Shown here in pieces: positions 35,257-44,228 of a DNA stretch of 64,000 bases (the first letter of the stretch is position 1; every line of letters starts with the position of its first letter). Source of the DNA: Modestobacter italicus (GTDB lineage: Bacteria; Actinomycetota; Actinomycetes; Mycobacteriales; Geodermatophilaceae); contig NZ_JABGCJ010000004.1 in NCBI RefSeq assembly GCF_019799965.1, positions 1-64,000 of the forward strand. Reading direction: 5' to 3'. The notes beneath the pieces are model-generated. The model was not told the DNA's origin. It worked only from the letters and a program-made list of their open reading frames with translations, and ran no database searches. A program made the position numbers and the translations under genes.

Positions 35257-35802
35257 ATGTCCGGAGAACTGAACGGCAAGCGGGTGGCGGTGCTCGCCAC
35301 GGACGGCGTGGAGCAGGTCGAGCTCGACCAGCCGTGGCAGGCCCTGGTCGACGCGGGGGCCCAGCCGGAGCTGATCGGCCTGGCCGCCGGGACCATCACC
35401 GCCTACGACCACATCGACAAGGGCGACACCAAGGACGTCGACGTGGCCCTGTCCGACGCAGACCCGTCGTCCTACGACGCGCTGGTGCTGCCCGGCGGGG
35501 TGATCAACGGCGACTTCGTGCGGGCCGATCCGGCCGCCGTCTCCTTCGTGAAGGCCTTCTTCGACGCCGGCAAGCCGGTGGCGGCGATCTGTCACGCACC
35601 GTGGGTGCTCGTCGAGGCCGACGTCGTCCGTGGCCGCCGGATGACCTCCTGGCCCTCGCTGCAGACCGACCTGCGCAACGCCGGGGCGCAGTGGGTCGAC
35701 GAGGAGGTCGTCGTCGACGGCAACCTCACCACCAGCCGCAAGCCCGACGACCTGCCGGCCTTCGGGCGCACCCTGGTCGAGCAGTTCGCCGCGGCCGGCT
35801 GA
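35257..35802 (+). CDS. DJ-1/PfpI family protein
   Basis: 181 residues of the PfpI subgroup. The nucleophile elbow is VAAICHAPWVLVEADVV with Cys-His, and VLPGGVINGDFVRAD supplies the acidic partner region. Family members are described as proteases, deglycases or general stress proteins; the true activity is debated. ATG 35257 has TAGGCG 6 nt upstream, an imperfect -10 box. Monocistronic and divergent from proC. Confidence 0.88.
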   Translation: MSGELNGKRVAVLATDGVEQVELDQPWQALVDAGAQPELIGLAAGTITAYDHIDKGDTKDVDVALSDADPSSYDALVLPGGVINGDFVRADPAAVSFVKAFFDAGKPVAAICHAPWVLVEADVVRGRRMTSWPSLQTDLRNAGAQWVDEEVVVDGNLTTSRKPDDLPAFGRTLVEQFAAAG

Positions 35803-35817
35803 CGCCGGACGTCCCGG

Positions 35818-36834
35818 TCAGCCGGCCGCGAGCAGGCCGGCGGCCGGGGCGATCACCAGCACGGTCGCGGCCAGCAGCAGCACCGCGAGCAGCTGCACCC
35901 CCAGCGGCCCCTGCCCCTGGCGCTTCCGCCAGGCCGCCACGCCCGCGATCAGCCCGGTGATGGTCAGGGGCGCGGCCACCAGGGCGCCGTAGGGCACCAG
36001 TTCCCACAGCACGGTGAAGAGGAAGTAGACGCCGACCCCGACGGCCAGGGCGACCACCAGCTCCCCGACGAACCGCGCCCACGCGAGCACGCCGTCCCGG
36101 CCGGTGAGCGGCTCGGGCTCCGCCGTGCCGGCCGCCGCCTGTGCGGTGACGACCGGGATGGGGCCGGTGACCGGGTGCTCGGCGGCCTGGCGGGCCCGGG
36201 CAGCCGCCTCCGCCGCCTTCGACTGCGGGGTGGCCCGCGGCGCGGCGGCCGACGACGAGCCCGTGCTGGGCGAGCCGGCCGGGATCGCCGACGTCGACGG
36301 CCCCTGGCCGTACAGCGCGGACGCCGGGTCGTTGTCGCTCTTGCGGCGGGCCGGCACGACCGGCGGGGGCGCGGCGTCGCCACGCGAGCCGACCGGTCCG
36401 GTGCCGGACAACGGCCCCGGCCCGGCCGGCGCAGGCTGCGGTGCGGCGGCCGGTGCGCGGGGCGGCGTGGGCGTGCGGGGCGGGGCGTCCGGGCTGGCCA
36501 GCCCGGCAGCGGGGCGCCAGGCGGGTTCCGGCGCCGGGGTCCACACCGGCTGCGAGCGACCGGGGGCCGGCGTGGCGGCGGGGCCACGCGCGGCCCCGCC
36601 GGGGGCACGCGGCGCCGCACGCGGCGCCTGCGGTGCGGGGTCGGCGCGACCGGTGTCGACGCGGGCGTTGCGTCCGGTGGTGGGGACGCGGGCGTTGCGG
36701 CCGGTCACCGACGGGTCCTCGCCGGTCTTGCGCCGCCGGCCCGGGCGGGTGCCCAGCTCGCTCTCCAGCCCGTGCTCGCGCAGGATCTCCGCCAGCGAGC
36801 GGACGCTGTACTCCCCTGAGTCAGGCTGCGACAT
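35818..36834 (-). CDS. Membrane protein with long Pro/Ala-rich N-terminal region (Rv0497-like)
   Basis: 338 residues. A short helical start ([18 protein letters not shown]) precedes about 220 residues of Pro/Ala-rich, probably disordered sequence, including two copies of TGRNARV separated by PT. The C-terminal 90 residues form three or four membrane helices. In M. tuberculosis the gene next to ppx (Rv0497) has a similar plan. ATG 36834 overlaps the ppx stop as TGATG. The Thr-containing repeats could be kinase sites, which is speculation. Confidence 0.7.
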   Translation of the reverse strand: MSQPDSGEYSVRSLAEILREHGLESELGTRPGRRRKTGEDPSVTGRNARVPTTGRNARVDTGRADPAPQAPRAAPRAPGGAARGPAATPAPGRSQPVWTPAPEPAWRPAAGLASPDAPPRTPTPPRAPAAAPQPAPAGPGPLSGTGPVGSRGDAAPPPVVPARRKSDNDPASALYGQGPSTSAIPAGSPSTGSSSAAAPRATPQSKAAEAAARARQAAEHPVTGPIPVVTAQAAAGTAEPEPLTGRDGVLAWARFVGELVVALAVGVGVYFLFTVLWELVPYGALVAAPLTITGLIAGVAAWRKRQGQGPLGVQLLAVLLLAATVLVIAPAAGLLAAG

Positions 36835-37778
36835 CAGGCCCCCTCCAGCTGGTCCAGGCGGCGCAGGATGACTCCCTCACGCAGCGCCCACGGGCAGATC
36901 CGCACGCACGGTACGTCCACCGCCCGCATCGCGGCCTGCGCCACGACGGCACCGGCCGGCACCTGGTGCGCCCGCTGGACGGAAACGCCCTGCAGTTCGG
37001 CCAGTGCGGAGGACTCGATCCGCGAGACGAAGCCGAGCACCTGGGACAGCCCGGTGTCGGTCAGCTCGCGGGGGGCGCGCAGCCCGGCGGCGGACGGCGC
37101 GGCGCCGGCCAGCCGGGCGAGGGTGCGGAACGTCTTGGAGGTCGCGGCGACCAGGTCGGGGTCGCCGGCGCCGCGCAGCTCCTTGCCGACCGGGGCCAGC
37201 AGCTCGGCGGCGTACCGGTCGAGGTCGGCGAGCGCGGCCAGGTCCGGGCGCCCGCCCGTCTCGGCGCGGGGCAGGAACCGGCGGGTCATCCGCCCGGCCC
37301 CCAGCGGCACCGACAGGGCGACGTCGGGGTCCTCGTCCACGCCGGTGGCCAGCTCCAGCGACCCACCGCCGATGTCGAGCACCAGCAGCCGGCCGGCACT
37401 CCAGCCGAACCAGCGGCGCACCGCCAGGAAGGTCAGCCGCGCCTCGTCCTCCCCGGAGAGGACCTGCAGGTCCACCCCGGTCTGCTCCCGCACCCGGCGG
37501 AGCACCGCGGCGCCGTTGTCGGCCTCCCGGATCGCCGAGGTCACGAACGCCATCAGCTCGTCGCAGCGCCGCTCGGCCGCCTGCTGGCGGGCCCGCTGCA
37601 CCGCGTTGAGCAGGGACTTCTCCCCCGCCTTGGACAGCTTTCCGTCCGGTCCGATCTGCTCGGCCAGGCGCAGCACGGAGCGGTCGTCGTGCATGGGCGT
37701 CGGGTGCGCGCCGCGGTGCGCGTCCACCACCACCAGGTGCACGGTGTTCGAGCCGACGTCCAGCACCCCGAGTCGCAT
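36834..37778 (-). CDS. Ppx/GppA exopolyphosphatase family protein
   Basis: 314 residues, actin-like ATPase fold. [19 protein letters not shown] is the phosphate-1 motif, [13 protein letters not shown] and [14 protein letters not shown] the second phosphate loop. It hydrolyses polyphosphate or (p)ppGpp; short proteins of this type lack the extra C-terminal domains of E. coli Ppx. It is the Rv0496 counterpart. ATG 37778 has no strong ribosome-binding site. The location near phosphate regulators senX3-regX3 fits. Confidence 0.9.
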   Translation of the reverse strand: MRLGVLDVGSNTVHLVVVDAHRGAHPTPMHDDRSVLRLAEQIGPDGKLSKAGEKSLLNAVQRARQQAAERRCDELMAFVTSAIREADNGAAVLRRVREQTGVDLQVLSGEDEARLTFLAVRRWFGWSAGRLLVLDIGGGSLELATGVDEDPDVALSVPLGAGRMTRRFLPRAETGGRPDLAALADLDRYAAELLAPVGKELRGAGDPDLVAATSKTFRTLARLAGAAPSAAGLRAPRELTDTGLSQVLGFVSRIESSALAELQGVSVQRAHQVPAGAVVAQAAMRAVDVPCVRICPWALREGVILRRLDQLEGA

Positions 37779-37805
37779 GCCCGAGAGTCTGCCGGGTCGG
37801 GCGCC

Positions 37806-37811
37806 TACGCT
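37806..37811 (+). promoter_or_regulatory. -10 box for the Cys-rich protein gene (leaderless type)
   Basis: TACGCT, 6 nt before GTG 37818. Confidence 0.55.
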
Positions 37812-37817
37812 GCGCCG

Positions 37818-38657
37818 GTGGACCCGAGCGCGCCCGCCGACCCCCCGTCCGAGGTCGGCCTGGACTTCCCCCGTGAGTGGGTCGAGTTCCTCGACCCGGC
37901 CGACCCCGAGCACCTCGTCCGGGCCGACCTGACCTGGCTGACCAGCGCCTGGACCTGCGTGTTCGGTCGCGGCTGCGCCGGTGTGGTGGCCGGCCGCGCC
38001 GAGGACGGCTGCTGCAACCACGGGGCCTTCTTCACCGACACCGACGACCTGGACCGGGTGGAGGCCGCGGTGGCCGACCTCACCCCGGCCGACTGGCAGC
38101 GTCACCCGGGAACGGCGGTCGGCCGCGACGACTGGACCGAGCCGGACACGCTGACCGAGCCGGCGCCGGGCGAGACCGCCGAGCAGGCACTGCGCACGCG
38201 CGTGGTCGACGGGGCCTGCGTCTTCCTCAACCGGCCGGGCCACCCGGCCGGCGCCGGCTGCGCGCTGCACGCCATGGCGCTGCGGCAGGGCCGGCACCCG
38301 CTGGAGACCAAGCCGGACGTCTGCTGGCAGCTGCCGGTGCGCCGGGAGCAGGAGTGGGTCGACCGCCCGGACGAGACGCGGGTGCTGGTCTCCACGATCG
38401 GTGAGTTCGACCGCCGCGGCTGGGGGCCGGGCGGGCACGACCTGCACTGGTGGTGCACCGGCTCGCCGACCGCCCACGTCGCCGCCGAGCCACTGGTGGA
38501 GACCTACGGTCCGGAGCTCACCGAGCTGCTGGGCCCGGCCGCCTACGCCGAGCTACGCCGGCTGACCGAGGCCCGCCTCGACGCCGGGCTGGTCGCCCCA
38601 CACCCCGCCAGCCCCCGGCCGGTGCCCGTGGAGCTGCACCGGCGCCGTCCCGACTGA
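37818..38657 (+). CDS. Conserved cysteine-rich protein (Rv0495c-like)
   Basis: 279 residues. Two cysteine groups are visible: [11 protein letters not shown] with [10 protein letters not shown] near residues 50-75, and [20 protein letters not shown] with PDVCWQLPV near residues 135-180. The pattern recalls YkgJ/DUF3109 cysteine-cluster proteins that may hold Fe or Zn. Function unknown. It stands divergent from ppx, as does Rv0495c in M. tuberculosis by memory. The start is set by the TACGCT box. Its last 105 bases overlap the convergent GlxA-type gene. Confidence 0.78.
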   Translation: MDPSAPADPPSEVGLDFPREWVEFLDPADPEHLVRADLTWLTSAWTCVFGRGCAGVVAGRAEDGCCNHGAFFTDTDDLDRVEAAVADLTPADWQRHPGTAVGRDDWTEPDTLTEPAPGETAEQALRTRVVDGACVFLNRPGHPAGAGCALHAMALRQGRHPLETKPDVCWQLPVRREQEWVDRPDETRVLVSTIGEFDRRGWGPGGHDLHWWCTGSPTAHVAAEPLVETYGPELTELLGPAAYAELRRLTEARLDAGLVAPHPASPRPVPVELHRRRPD

Positions 38658-39641
38658 GCCGGTCGTCCGAGCAGCCCGGAAGGTCTGCCGGTAGGCGCGC
38701 GGGGAGACCCCGCGCCGCCGGGCGAACTGCTCGCGCAGCCCGGCGGCGGTGCCGAAGCCGACCAGCCGGGCGATCTCCTCGACGGGGGCGTCACTGCCCT
38801 CCAGCAGCGCCTCTGCAGCGGCCAGCCGCTGCCCGAGCAGCCAGGCGTGCGGCGTCGTCCCGGTGGTGGCCTTGAACCGCCGGGCGAAGCTGCGGGGGCT
38901 CATCAGCGCCCGCCGGGCGAGCAGGTCGACGGTGAGCTCCTCCGCCAGGTGCGCCCGCGCCCACTCCAGGACGGCGCCGAGCAGGTCGTCCTCGCAGCGG
39001 GCGACCGGGGCGTCGATGAACTGGGCCTGCCCGCCGTCCCGGTGCGGGGGCACGACCATGTCCCGGGCCAGTGCGTTGGCCGCGGCCGCGCCCCACTCGC
39101 GCCGGACCAGGTGCAGCAGCGTGTCGACACCGGCGGCGGTGCCCGCACCGGTGATCAGCCGCCCGCAGTCGACGTAGAGGACGGCGGGGTCGACCGTCAC
39201 CGCGGGGAAGCGGGCGGCCAGCTCGCCGGCGTAGCGCCAGTGGGTGGTGGCTCGGCAGCCGTCCAGCAGGCCGGCGTGGGCGAGGACGAACGCCCCGGTG
39301 CACTGGCTGACGATGATCGCGCCACGGTCCTGGGCGGTGCGCAGTGCGGCGACCAGCTCCGGCGACGGCACGCGGTCGTACAGCTCCCAGGCGGTGAGGG
39401 TGACGATGTCGGACCGGGCCAGCCGGTCCAGCCCCTCGTCGACCAGCAGCCGGAGCCCGGTGTCGGTGCGCACCTGTCCGGGGTGCTCGGTGACCAGGGC
39501 GAAGTCGAACCGCGGCAGGCCCATCGCCGTCCGGTCGTAGCCGAAGACCTCGCTGGTCACGCCGAGGCCGAAGCTGCCCACCACGCCGTCGGCGACGACC
39601 GCACTGACCACCAGGGGCCGGTCCGCTGTGTCCATGGACAC
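38553..39641 (-). CDS. GlxA-type transcriptional regulator (DJ-1/PfpI domain + AraC HTH)
   Basis: 362 residues. The N-terminal half is a PfpI-like sensor domain ([18 protein letters not shown], with a Cys at the elbow); the C-terminal AraC domain shows [20 protein letters not shown], and [20 protein letters not shown] as the second helix-turn-helix. About 35 residues beyond the AraC domain are low-complexity and overlap the convergent gene. GTG 39641 or ATG 39635 are both within a perfect palindrome that could be an autoregulatory site. Regulated genes are not evident. Confidence 0.85.
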   Translation of the reverse strand: MSMDTADRPLVVSAVVADGVVGSFGLGVTSEVFGYDRTAMGLPRFDFALVTEHPGQVRTDTGLRLLVDEGLDRLARSDIVTLTAWELYDRVPSPELVAALRTAQDRGAIIVSQCTGAFVLAHAGLLDGCRATTHWRYAGELAARFPAVTVDPAVLYVDCGRLITGAGTAAGVDTLLHLVRREWGAAAANALARDMVVPPHRDGGQAQFIDAPVARCEDDLLGAVLEWARAHLAEELTVDLLARRALMSPRSFARRFKATTGTTPHAWLLGQRLAAAEALLEGSDAPVEEIARLVGFGTAAGLREQFARRRGVSPRAYRQTFRAARTTGSVGTAPVQLHGHRPGAGGVWGDQPGVEAGLGQPA

Positions 39642-39643
39642 AG
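39626..39643. promoter_or_regulatory. Perfect 18-bp palindrome at the GlxA-type gene start
   Basis: CTGTGTCCATGGACACAG is identical to its reverse complement and contains both candidate start codons of the regulator. Bound protein would block transcription or initiation. Confidence 0.6.
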
Positions 39644-39716
39644 GATGGCAGAGCCGTGGCGGTCGCGGTCAGTTCTGCCACTCGTCGGTGCCGTCCGGCC
39701 CGAGCACGCTCCCCTC

Positions 39717-39968
39717 ATGTTGCTGATCACCTGCCCCGTGACCCGGACCGACGAGCTGGTCGCCCACCGGCGCATCAGGTCGGTCGTCAACCACCCGACG
39801 CACATCGCGGTGACCCTGGAGTGCCCGGCCTGTGGGAACACCCACGTGGTGCGCACCGGCCGCCGCTGGGAGGCCGCCCGGGCCCGCGCCGGTGCCGCAT
39901 CCCGGTCCGCCGCACAGGCCTCGATCGCCGACGCCGCCCGAGCTGCGCGCACCGGCGTCCCGGCGTAG
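39717..39968 (+). CDS. Small zinc-ribbon-like protein
   Basis: 83 residues from ATG 39717. TLECPACGNTHVVRTGRRWE holds a CPxCG knuckle; an N-terminal Cys (LLITCPVTRTDE) might complete metal binding. The C-terminal third is Ala/Arg-rich and helical. No named family recognised. No clear ribosome-binding site, so the start is uncertain; it lies divergent from the GlxA-type regulator and might be its target. Confidence 0.6.
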   Translation: MLLITCPVTRTDELVAHRRIRSVVNHPTHIAVTLECPACGNTHVVRTGRRWEAARARAGAASRSAAQASIADAARAARTGVPA

Positions 39969-39971
39969 CTT
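39966..39971 (+). promoter_or_regulatory. -10 box for the DUF3072 gene (leaderless type)
   Basis: TAGCTT, 7 nt before ATG 39979; its TAG is also the stop codon of the preceding gene. Confidence 0.55.
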
Positions 39972-39978
39972 CGAACAC

Positions 39979-40197
39979 ATGAGCGAAGCGAACAACACCG
40001 GCCCGGACAGCCCGCAGAGCACCGAGAAGGACCCCTCGGACTGGGTCACCGGCGGTGAGCCGGCCACCGGCGCGCAGAAGAGCTACCTGAACACCCTGGC
40101 CCGCGAGGCCCAGGAGGACGTCCCCGACGACATCAGCAAGGCCGACGCCTCCAAGAAGATCGACGAGCTCCAGGAAGAGACCGGCCGCGGCCAGTAG
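39979..40197 (+). CDS. DUF3072 family protein
   Basis: 72 residues, acidic and hydrophilic. The family core is visible: WVTGGEPATGAQKSYLNTLA and DDISKADASKKIDELQEETG. DUF3072 proteins are small, widespread in actinobacteria and of unknown role. Translated from ATG 39979 behind a TAGCTT box. Downstream lie the twin hairpins at 40256-40371. Confidence 0.88.
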   Translation: MSEANNTGPDSPQSTEKDPSDWVTGGEPATGAQKSYLNTLAREAQEDVPDDISKADASKKIDELQEETGRGQ

Positions 40198-40255
40198 CCG
40201 CCAGCCTCGAAGGGCGGCCACGTCACCACGGTCGCCTGAGAGCCGGGACACCGGA

Positions 40256-40371
40256 GACCACCGGTGGTCATGCCGGACGGCGGGCCCGCAGGGTCCACCT
40301 CCGGCATGACGGGGCCCGCCGCAGGCGGTCGCGCCGGATGGCGGGCCCGCAGGGTCCACCTCCGGCGCGAC
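40256..40371. repeat. Twin 44-nt hairpins with covarying stems
   Basis: Two copies, 40267-40310 and 40328-40371, 61 bp apart. Each has an 11-bp stem, GTCATGCCGGA/TCCGGCATGAC in the first and GTCGCGCCGGA/TCCGGCGCGAC in the second, and a shared 22-nt loop with one change. Two base pairs differ by compensatory changes (A-T, T-A to G-C, C-G), so pairing is kept. A palindrome GACCACCGGTGGTC (40256-40269) abuts the first copy. It sits between convergent genes and may terminate both. Confidence 0.8.
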
Positions 40372-40413
40372 GGGAGCGGCTCAACTCAAGGCGAGTCGGC
40401 TCCTGGCCGCGGT

Positions 40414-40430
40414 GCGATCCGGAGGATCGC
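40414..40430 (-). terminator. Hairpin after regX3
   Basis: GCGATCC-GGA-GGATCGC, a perfect 7-bp stem with a 3-nt loop, 6 nt past the regX3 stop on the minus strand. Confidence 0.5.
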
Positions 40431-40436
40431 CATCTG

Positions 40437-41117
40437 TCACGCCTCGAACTTGTAGCCCAGGCCGCGGACAGTGACCAGGTAGCGCGGGTTGGCCGGGTCG
40501 GGCTCGAGCTTGGCGCGCAGCCGCTTGACGTGCACGTCGAGGGTCTTGGTGTCCCCGACGTAGTCCGCCCCCCAGACCCGGTCGATCAGCTGGCCGCGGG
40601 TGAGCACCCGGCCGGCGTTGCGCAGCAGCAGCTCGAGCAGGTCGAACTCCTTGAGCGGCAGCGAGATCGGCTCGCCGTCCACGGCGACCACGTGCCGGTC
40701 GACGTCCAGCCGCACCGGGCCGGCCGCCAGGGTCGCCTCCGCGGACGGTTCGGCGTCGGTGCCGCGCCGCAGCACGGCCCGGATGCGGGCGACGAGCTCC
40801 CGCGCGGAGTAGGGCTTGGTGACGTAGTCGTCGGCTCCCAGCTCCAGGCCGACGACCTTGTCGATCTCGGCGTCCTTGGCCGTCAGCATGATGATCGGCA
40901 CGGAGCTCTTGGCACGCAGCGACCGGCAGACCTCGGTGCCCGACAGCCCGGGCAGCATGAGGTCCAGCAGCACGATGTCGGCCCCGGCCCGGTCGAACTC
41001 GACGAGCGCGTCCGTCCCGGTGGCGGCGACGACGGTGTCGTAGCCCTCCCGCCGCAACATGTAGGACAGCGCGTCGGAGAAGGACTCCTCGTCCTCCACC
41101 ACGAGCACTCGGGTCAT
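40437..41117 (-). CDS. regX3: Response regulator RegX3
   Basis: 226 residues, OmpR/PhoB family. Receiver domain: VLVVEDEESFSDAL acidic pocket, phospho-acceptor Asp in IVLLDLMLPGLSG, Thr in IIMLTAKDAE, Lys in DDYVTKPYSARELVAR. The winged helix follows (KEFDLLELLLRNAGRVLTR, DVHVKRLRAKLEPDP). It activates phosphate-starvation genes through PHO boxes. ATG 41117 overlaps senX3 (ATGA). It is the SenX3 partner. Confidence 0.94.
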   Translation of the reverse strand: MTRVLVVEDEESFSDALSYMLRREGYDTVVAATGTDALVEFDRAGADIVLLDLMLPGLSGTEVCRSLRAKSSVPIIMLTAKDAEIDKVVGLELGADDYVTKPYSARELVARIRAVLRRGTDAEPSAEATLAAGPVRLDVDRHVVAVDGEPISLPLKEFDLLELLLRNAGRVLTRGQLIDRVWGADYVGDTKTLDVHVKRLRAKLEPDPANPRYLVTVRGLGYKFEA

Positions 41118-42433
41118 GACCGTCCTCTCTGCAGGGCCCCGGAGGGCCCGTCATCGGCCCCGGCGGGGCCCTCGTCGGTTGTCTGGCGGCTGTGCAGCGG
41201 CGGGACCGGCGGCCGCTCGGGGGCACCTTCGTCCAGTGCTTCCTCGCCGGCCGCGAGCGGGATCCGCAGGGTGAAGGTCGAGCCGAGGCCCTCCTCGCTC
41301 CACACGGTCACGGCGCCACCGTGGTTGCTGGCCACGTGCTTGACGATCGCCAGGCCGAGCCCGGTGCCCCCGGTGGCACTGGCCCGGGACTGGTCGACCC
41401 GGTAGAAGCGCTCGAAGACCCGCGAGCGGTCCTGGCGCGGGATGCCGATGCCGGAGTCGGTCACGGCGATCTCGGCGAAGCCCGACCGGGCCCGGGCGCC
41501 GACGGCGATCGTGGTGCCCCCGGGGCTGTAGGCGACGGCGTTGGCCAGCAGGTTGGTCAGCGCGGTGGCCAGCTGTGCCTCCACCCCGCGGACGACGAGG
41601 CCGGGCTGGGCGGCGACGGCGAGCTGGATGTCCTTGGCGGCGGCCGCGGCGCGGGTGCGGTCGACCGCCTCGCCGACCACGGTGCCGACGGCGACCGGCA
41701 CGAGCTCGGGCAGCGGCTCGGCGCCCTGCAGCCGGGAGAGGTCGATCAGCTCGCGCACCAGCCGGGCCAGCCGGTCGGCCTCGTGCTGCATCCGCGTGGC
41801 GAAGCGCTGCACCGTCTCGGGGTCGTCGGCGGCTCCCTCGACGGCCTCGGCGAGCAGTGCGAGCGCGCCGACCGGCGTCTTCAGCTCGTGCCCGACGTTG
41901 GCGACGAAGTCCCGGCGGACCGCCTCGACCCGGCGGGCCTCGGTGACGTCCTGCAGCACGAGGGCGACCGGGCCCGGGGAACCGACCGGGCCGCTGCCCA
42001 GCCGGATGCCGTGCACGCCGACCATCCGCGGGCCGCTGCCGACCAGGTCGCCGGGGAGGGAGACGTCGGCGCGCCGACTGCCGGCGGACTGCACGTCGCG
42101 GGCGACCTCGACCAGGTCGGGCACCAGCAGCCGGTCGCCGCGCAGGATCCCCAGCGCCCGGGCGGAGGGGTTGGCGAGCAGGACGCCCTCGTCGGGGCCG
42201 ATGAGGACGACGGCCGGGTCCATCAGGTCGACGAGCCGGCGGCTGAGCACCTCGTCGGAGTCACCGCGCGGCGCACCACGCTCGTCGGGGGTGGCCTCGC
42301 GCGGGCCGGCGGTGCCACGGACCCGGGCGCGCAGCGACGGCACGGCCAGTGCCACCGACGTCGTCAGCAGCAGGCCGATCACCAGGCCCACCAGCAGGGC
42401 GACCACCGGGTCCACGACGCCGATGCTAGACAT
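41114..42433 (-). CDS. senX3: Sensor histidine kinase SenX3
   Basis: 439 residues. Two N-terminal membrane helices in effect form a single hairpin (residues about 8-34), followed by a PAS-like domain, the dimerisation helix with phospho-acceptor His in FVANVGHELKTPVGAL, and the ATPase domain (NLLANAVAYSPGG, VTDSGIGIPRQD, GTGLGLAIVKHVA). The short extracytoplasmic part fits sensing through the Pst-PhoU complex. It is divergent from phoU across a PHO-box region. ATG 42433 has no obvious ribosome-binding site. Confidence 0.93.
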   Translation of the reverse strand: MSSIGVVDPVVALLVGLVIGLLLTTSVALAVPSLRARVRGTAGPREATPDERGAPRGDSDEVLSRRLVDLMDPAVVLIGPDEGVLLANPSARALGILRGDRLLVPDLVEVARDVQSAGSRRADVSLPGDLVGSGPRMVGVHGIRLGSGPVGSPGPVALVLQDVTEARRVEAVRRDFVANVGHELKTPVGALALLAEAVEGAADDPETVQRFATRMQHEADRLARLVRELIDLSRLQGAEPLPELVPVAVGTVVGEAVDRTRAAAAAKDIQLAVAAQPGLVVRGVEAQLATALTNLLANAVAYSPGGTTIAVGARARSGFAEIAVTDSGIGIPRQDRSRVFERFYRVDQSRASATGGTGLGLAIVKHVASNHGGAVTVWSEEGLGSTFTLRIPLAAGEEALDEGAPERPPVPPLHSRQTTDEGPAGADDGPSGALQRGRS

Positions 42434-42487
42434 CGATGGTCCGCTGACCAGCCTGTCGAGCGACCGTCACCCGGTCGGGGCGGGACT

Positions 42488-42516
42488 GTTCACCGGCCTG
42501 CACCTGCCCGTTCACC
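42488..42516 (+). promoter_or_regulatory. PHO box between senX3 and phoU
   Basis: GTTCACC at 42488-42494 and again at 42510-42516, 22 bp apart (two helical turns), with a degenerate TGCACCT 11 bp in. Such 11-bp direct repeats are the binding sites of actinobacterial PhoP/RegX3. It is placed to control phoU and senX3-regX3. Confidence 0.7.
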
Positions 42517-42660
42517 TGGCGGCTGCCTGTGCCCGGCGCGCGGGTCTCTACCCTCGTTGCTACACGTGTCGCGCGCGTCGGGCGAGGTCCCGGACGTGCT
42601 GCGGGGACGGCGTCGCCCCCGGGCACCGCCCTGGACGCGGCGACAGGACGAGGAGAGGCC

Positions 42661-43323
42661 ATGCTGCGCGAGAGCTACCGCGAGGAACTGGACGACATCA
42701 ACGCCTGCCTGGTGGAGATGGCGAACTCGGTCGGGTCGGCGATGAGCACGGCGACCACCGCCCTGCTGGACGCCGACGTGGCCCTGGCCGACCTGGTGAT
42801 CGCCGGCGACGAGCGGATCGACGCCGTCCGGGAGAGCATCGAGGAGCGTTGCTTCACCCTGCTGGCCCGCCAGCAGCCGGTCGCCACCGACCTGCGCGCC
42901 ATCACCACCGCGATGCGGATCGTGGGTGACCTGGAGCGGATGGGCGACCTCGCCGAGCACATCGCGAAGGTGGCCCGGATGCGCTTCCCGGAGCACGCGG
43001 TGCCGCAGGAGGTCCGGCCGATCTTCCTGGACGCCGGCCACGTGGCGGAGGGCCTGGTCACCAAGGCCGGCACGATCATCGCCAAGCGGGACGTCGAGGC
43101 GGCCGTCGAGCTGGAGGCCGAGGACGACCTGATGGACCAGCTGCACAAGCAGCTGTTCCGCGAGCTGCTGCTGCCCACCTGGGGCCACGGCATCGAGGCC
43201 GCCATCGACGTCACCCTGCTGGGCCGCTACTACGAGCGCTTCGCCGACCACGCGGTCAGCGTCGCGCGCCGGGTGGTCTACCTGGTGACCGGCGAGAAGA
43301 CCATGGTCGCCTCGCAGGACTGA
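42661..43323 (+). CDS. phoU: Phosphate signalling protein PhoU
   Basis: 220 residues, two three-helix bundles. The metal-binding motifs are VGDLERMGDLAEHIAK in the first repeat and LGRYYERFADHAVSVARR in the second. PhoU couples the phosphate transporter to the sensor kinase and restrains it when phosphate is ample. ATG 42661 follows GAGGAGAGG. It lies head to head with senX3, as in many actinobacteria. Confidence 0.94.
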   Translation: MLRESYREELDDINACLVEMANSVGSAMSTATTALLDADVALADLVIAGDERIDAVRESIEERCFTLLARQQPVATDLRAITTAMRIVGDLERMGDLAEHIAKVARMRFPEHAVPQEVRPIFLDAGHVAEGLVTKAGTIIAKRDVEAAVELEAEDDLMDQLHKQLFRELLLPTWGHGIEAAIDVTLLGRYYERFADHAVSVARRVVYLVTGEKTMVASQD

Positions 43324-43331
43324 GCACCTGC

Positions 43332-43374
43332 ACGACGAGGGCCCCGGGAGCTGTGCTCCCGGGGCCCTCGTCGT
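43332..43374 (+). terminator. Strong bidirectional terminator after phoU
   Basis: Perfect 19-bp stem (left arm ACGACGAGGGCCCCGGGAG) around loop CTGTG, starting 9 nt past the phoU stop. Convergent gpmA also ends here. Confidence 0.8.
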
Positions 43375-43376
43375 CC

Positions 43377-43401
43377 GGCCTCGTGGCAGGGCCACGAGGC
43401 C
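43377..43401 (-). terminator. Hairpin after gpmA
   Basis: GGCCTCGTGGC-AGG-GCCACGAGGCC, an 11-bp stem with a 3-nt loop, 6 nt past the gpmA stop on the minus strand. Confidence 0.7.
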
Positions 43402-43406
43402 TTCGA

Positions 43407-44171
43407 CTACTTCTTGCCCTGGTTCTTGACCGCCTCGATGGCCGCGGCCGCGGCGGCGGGGTCGAGGTACTGCCCCCCCGGGGTGACCGGGCGCAGGTCG
43501 GCGTCGAGGTCGTAGCGCAGCGGGACGCCGGTGGGGATGTTCAGCCCGACGACCTCGTCCTCGCCCATGTCGTCGAGGTGCTTCACCAGCGCGCGCAGGC
43601 TGTTGCCGTGCGCGGCGACCAGCACCGTCCGGCCGGCGCGCAGGTCCGGGACGATCGCGTCGTACCAGTACGGCAGCATCCGGGTGACGACGTCGGCGAG
43701 GCACTCGGTGGCCGGGCGGGCCTCCGGCGGCAGGAAGACGTACCGGGGGTCGGCGTCCTGGCTGTACTGGCTGCCGGCCTCGATCGGCGGCGGCGGGGTG
43801 GCGTAGCTGCGCCGCCAGGTCATGAACTGCTCCTCGCCGTACTCGGCGAGGGTGGCGGCCTTGTCCTTGCCCTGCAGGGCCCCGTAGTGGCGCTCGTTGA
43901 GCCGCCAGGAGCGCCGCACCGGGATCCACTGCCGGTCGGCGGCGGCCAGGGCCAGCTCGGCGGTGGTGATGGCCCGCTTGAGCAGGGAGGTGTGCAGCAC
44001 GTCGGGCAGCAGGTCGTGCTCGACGAGCAGCTGCCCGCCGCGGGCCGCCTCGGCCCGGCCCTTCTCCGACAGCTGGACGTCCACCCAGCCGGTGAACAGG
44101 TTGGCCTTGTTCCACTCGCTCTCGCCGTGACGGAGCAGGATGAGGGTCCCGGTGGGGGTCGCGTCGGTCAC
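43407..44171 (-). CDS. gpmA: 2,3-bisphosphoglycerate-dependent phosphoglycerate mutase
   Basis: 254 residues, the normal length of dPGM. Catalytic motifs: [39 protein letters not shown] and [17 protein letters not shown]. It interconverts 3- and 2-phosphoglycerate in glycolysis. GTG 44171 is chosen; a CAGGAT box 6 nt upstream might be a leaderless-type -10. Its place before senX3-regX3 matches Rv0489. Confidence 0.95.
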   Translation of the reverse strand: MTDATPTGTLILLRHGESEWNKANLFTGWVDVQLSEKGRAEAARGGQLLVEHDLLPDVLHTSLLKRAITTAELALAAADRQWIPVRRSWRLNERHYGALQGKDKAATLAEYGEEQFMTWRRSYATPPPPIEAGSQYSQDADPRYVFLPPEARPATECLADVVTRMLPYWYDAIVPDLRAGRTVLVAAHGNSLRALVKHLDDMGEDEVVGLNIPTGVPLRYDLDADLRPVTPGGQYLDPAAAAAAIEAVKNQGKK

Positions 44172-44228
44172 GACGCCATCCTGCCCGACCGGCACCGGAC
44201 GGGTGGCGACGGGCGGTCCGGCGACCCG

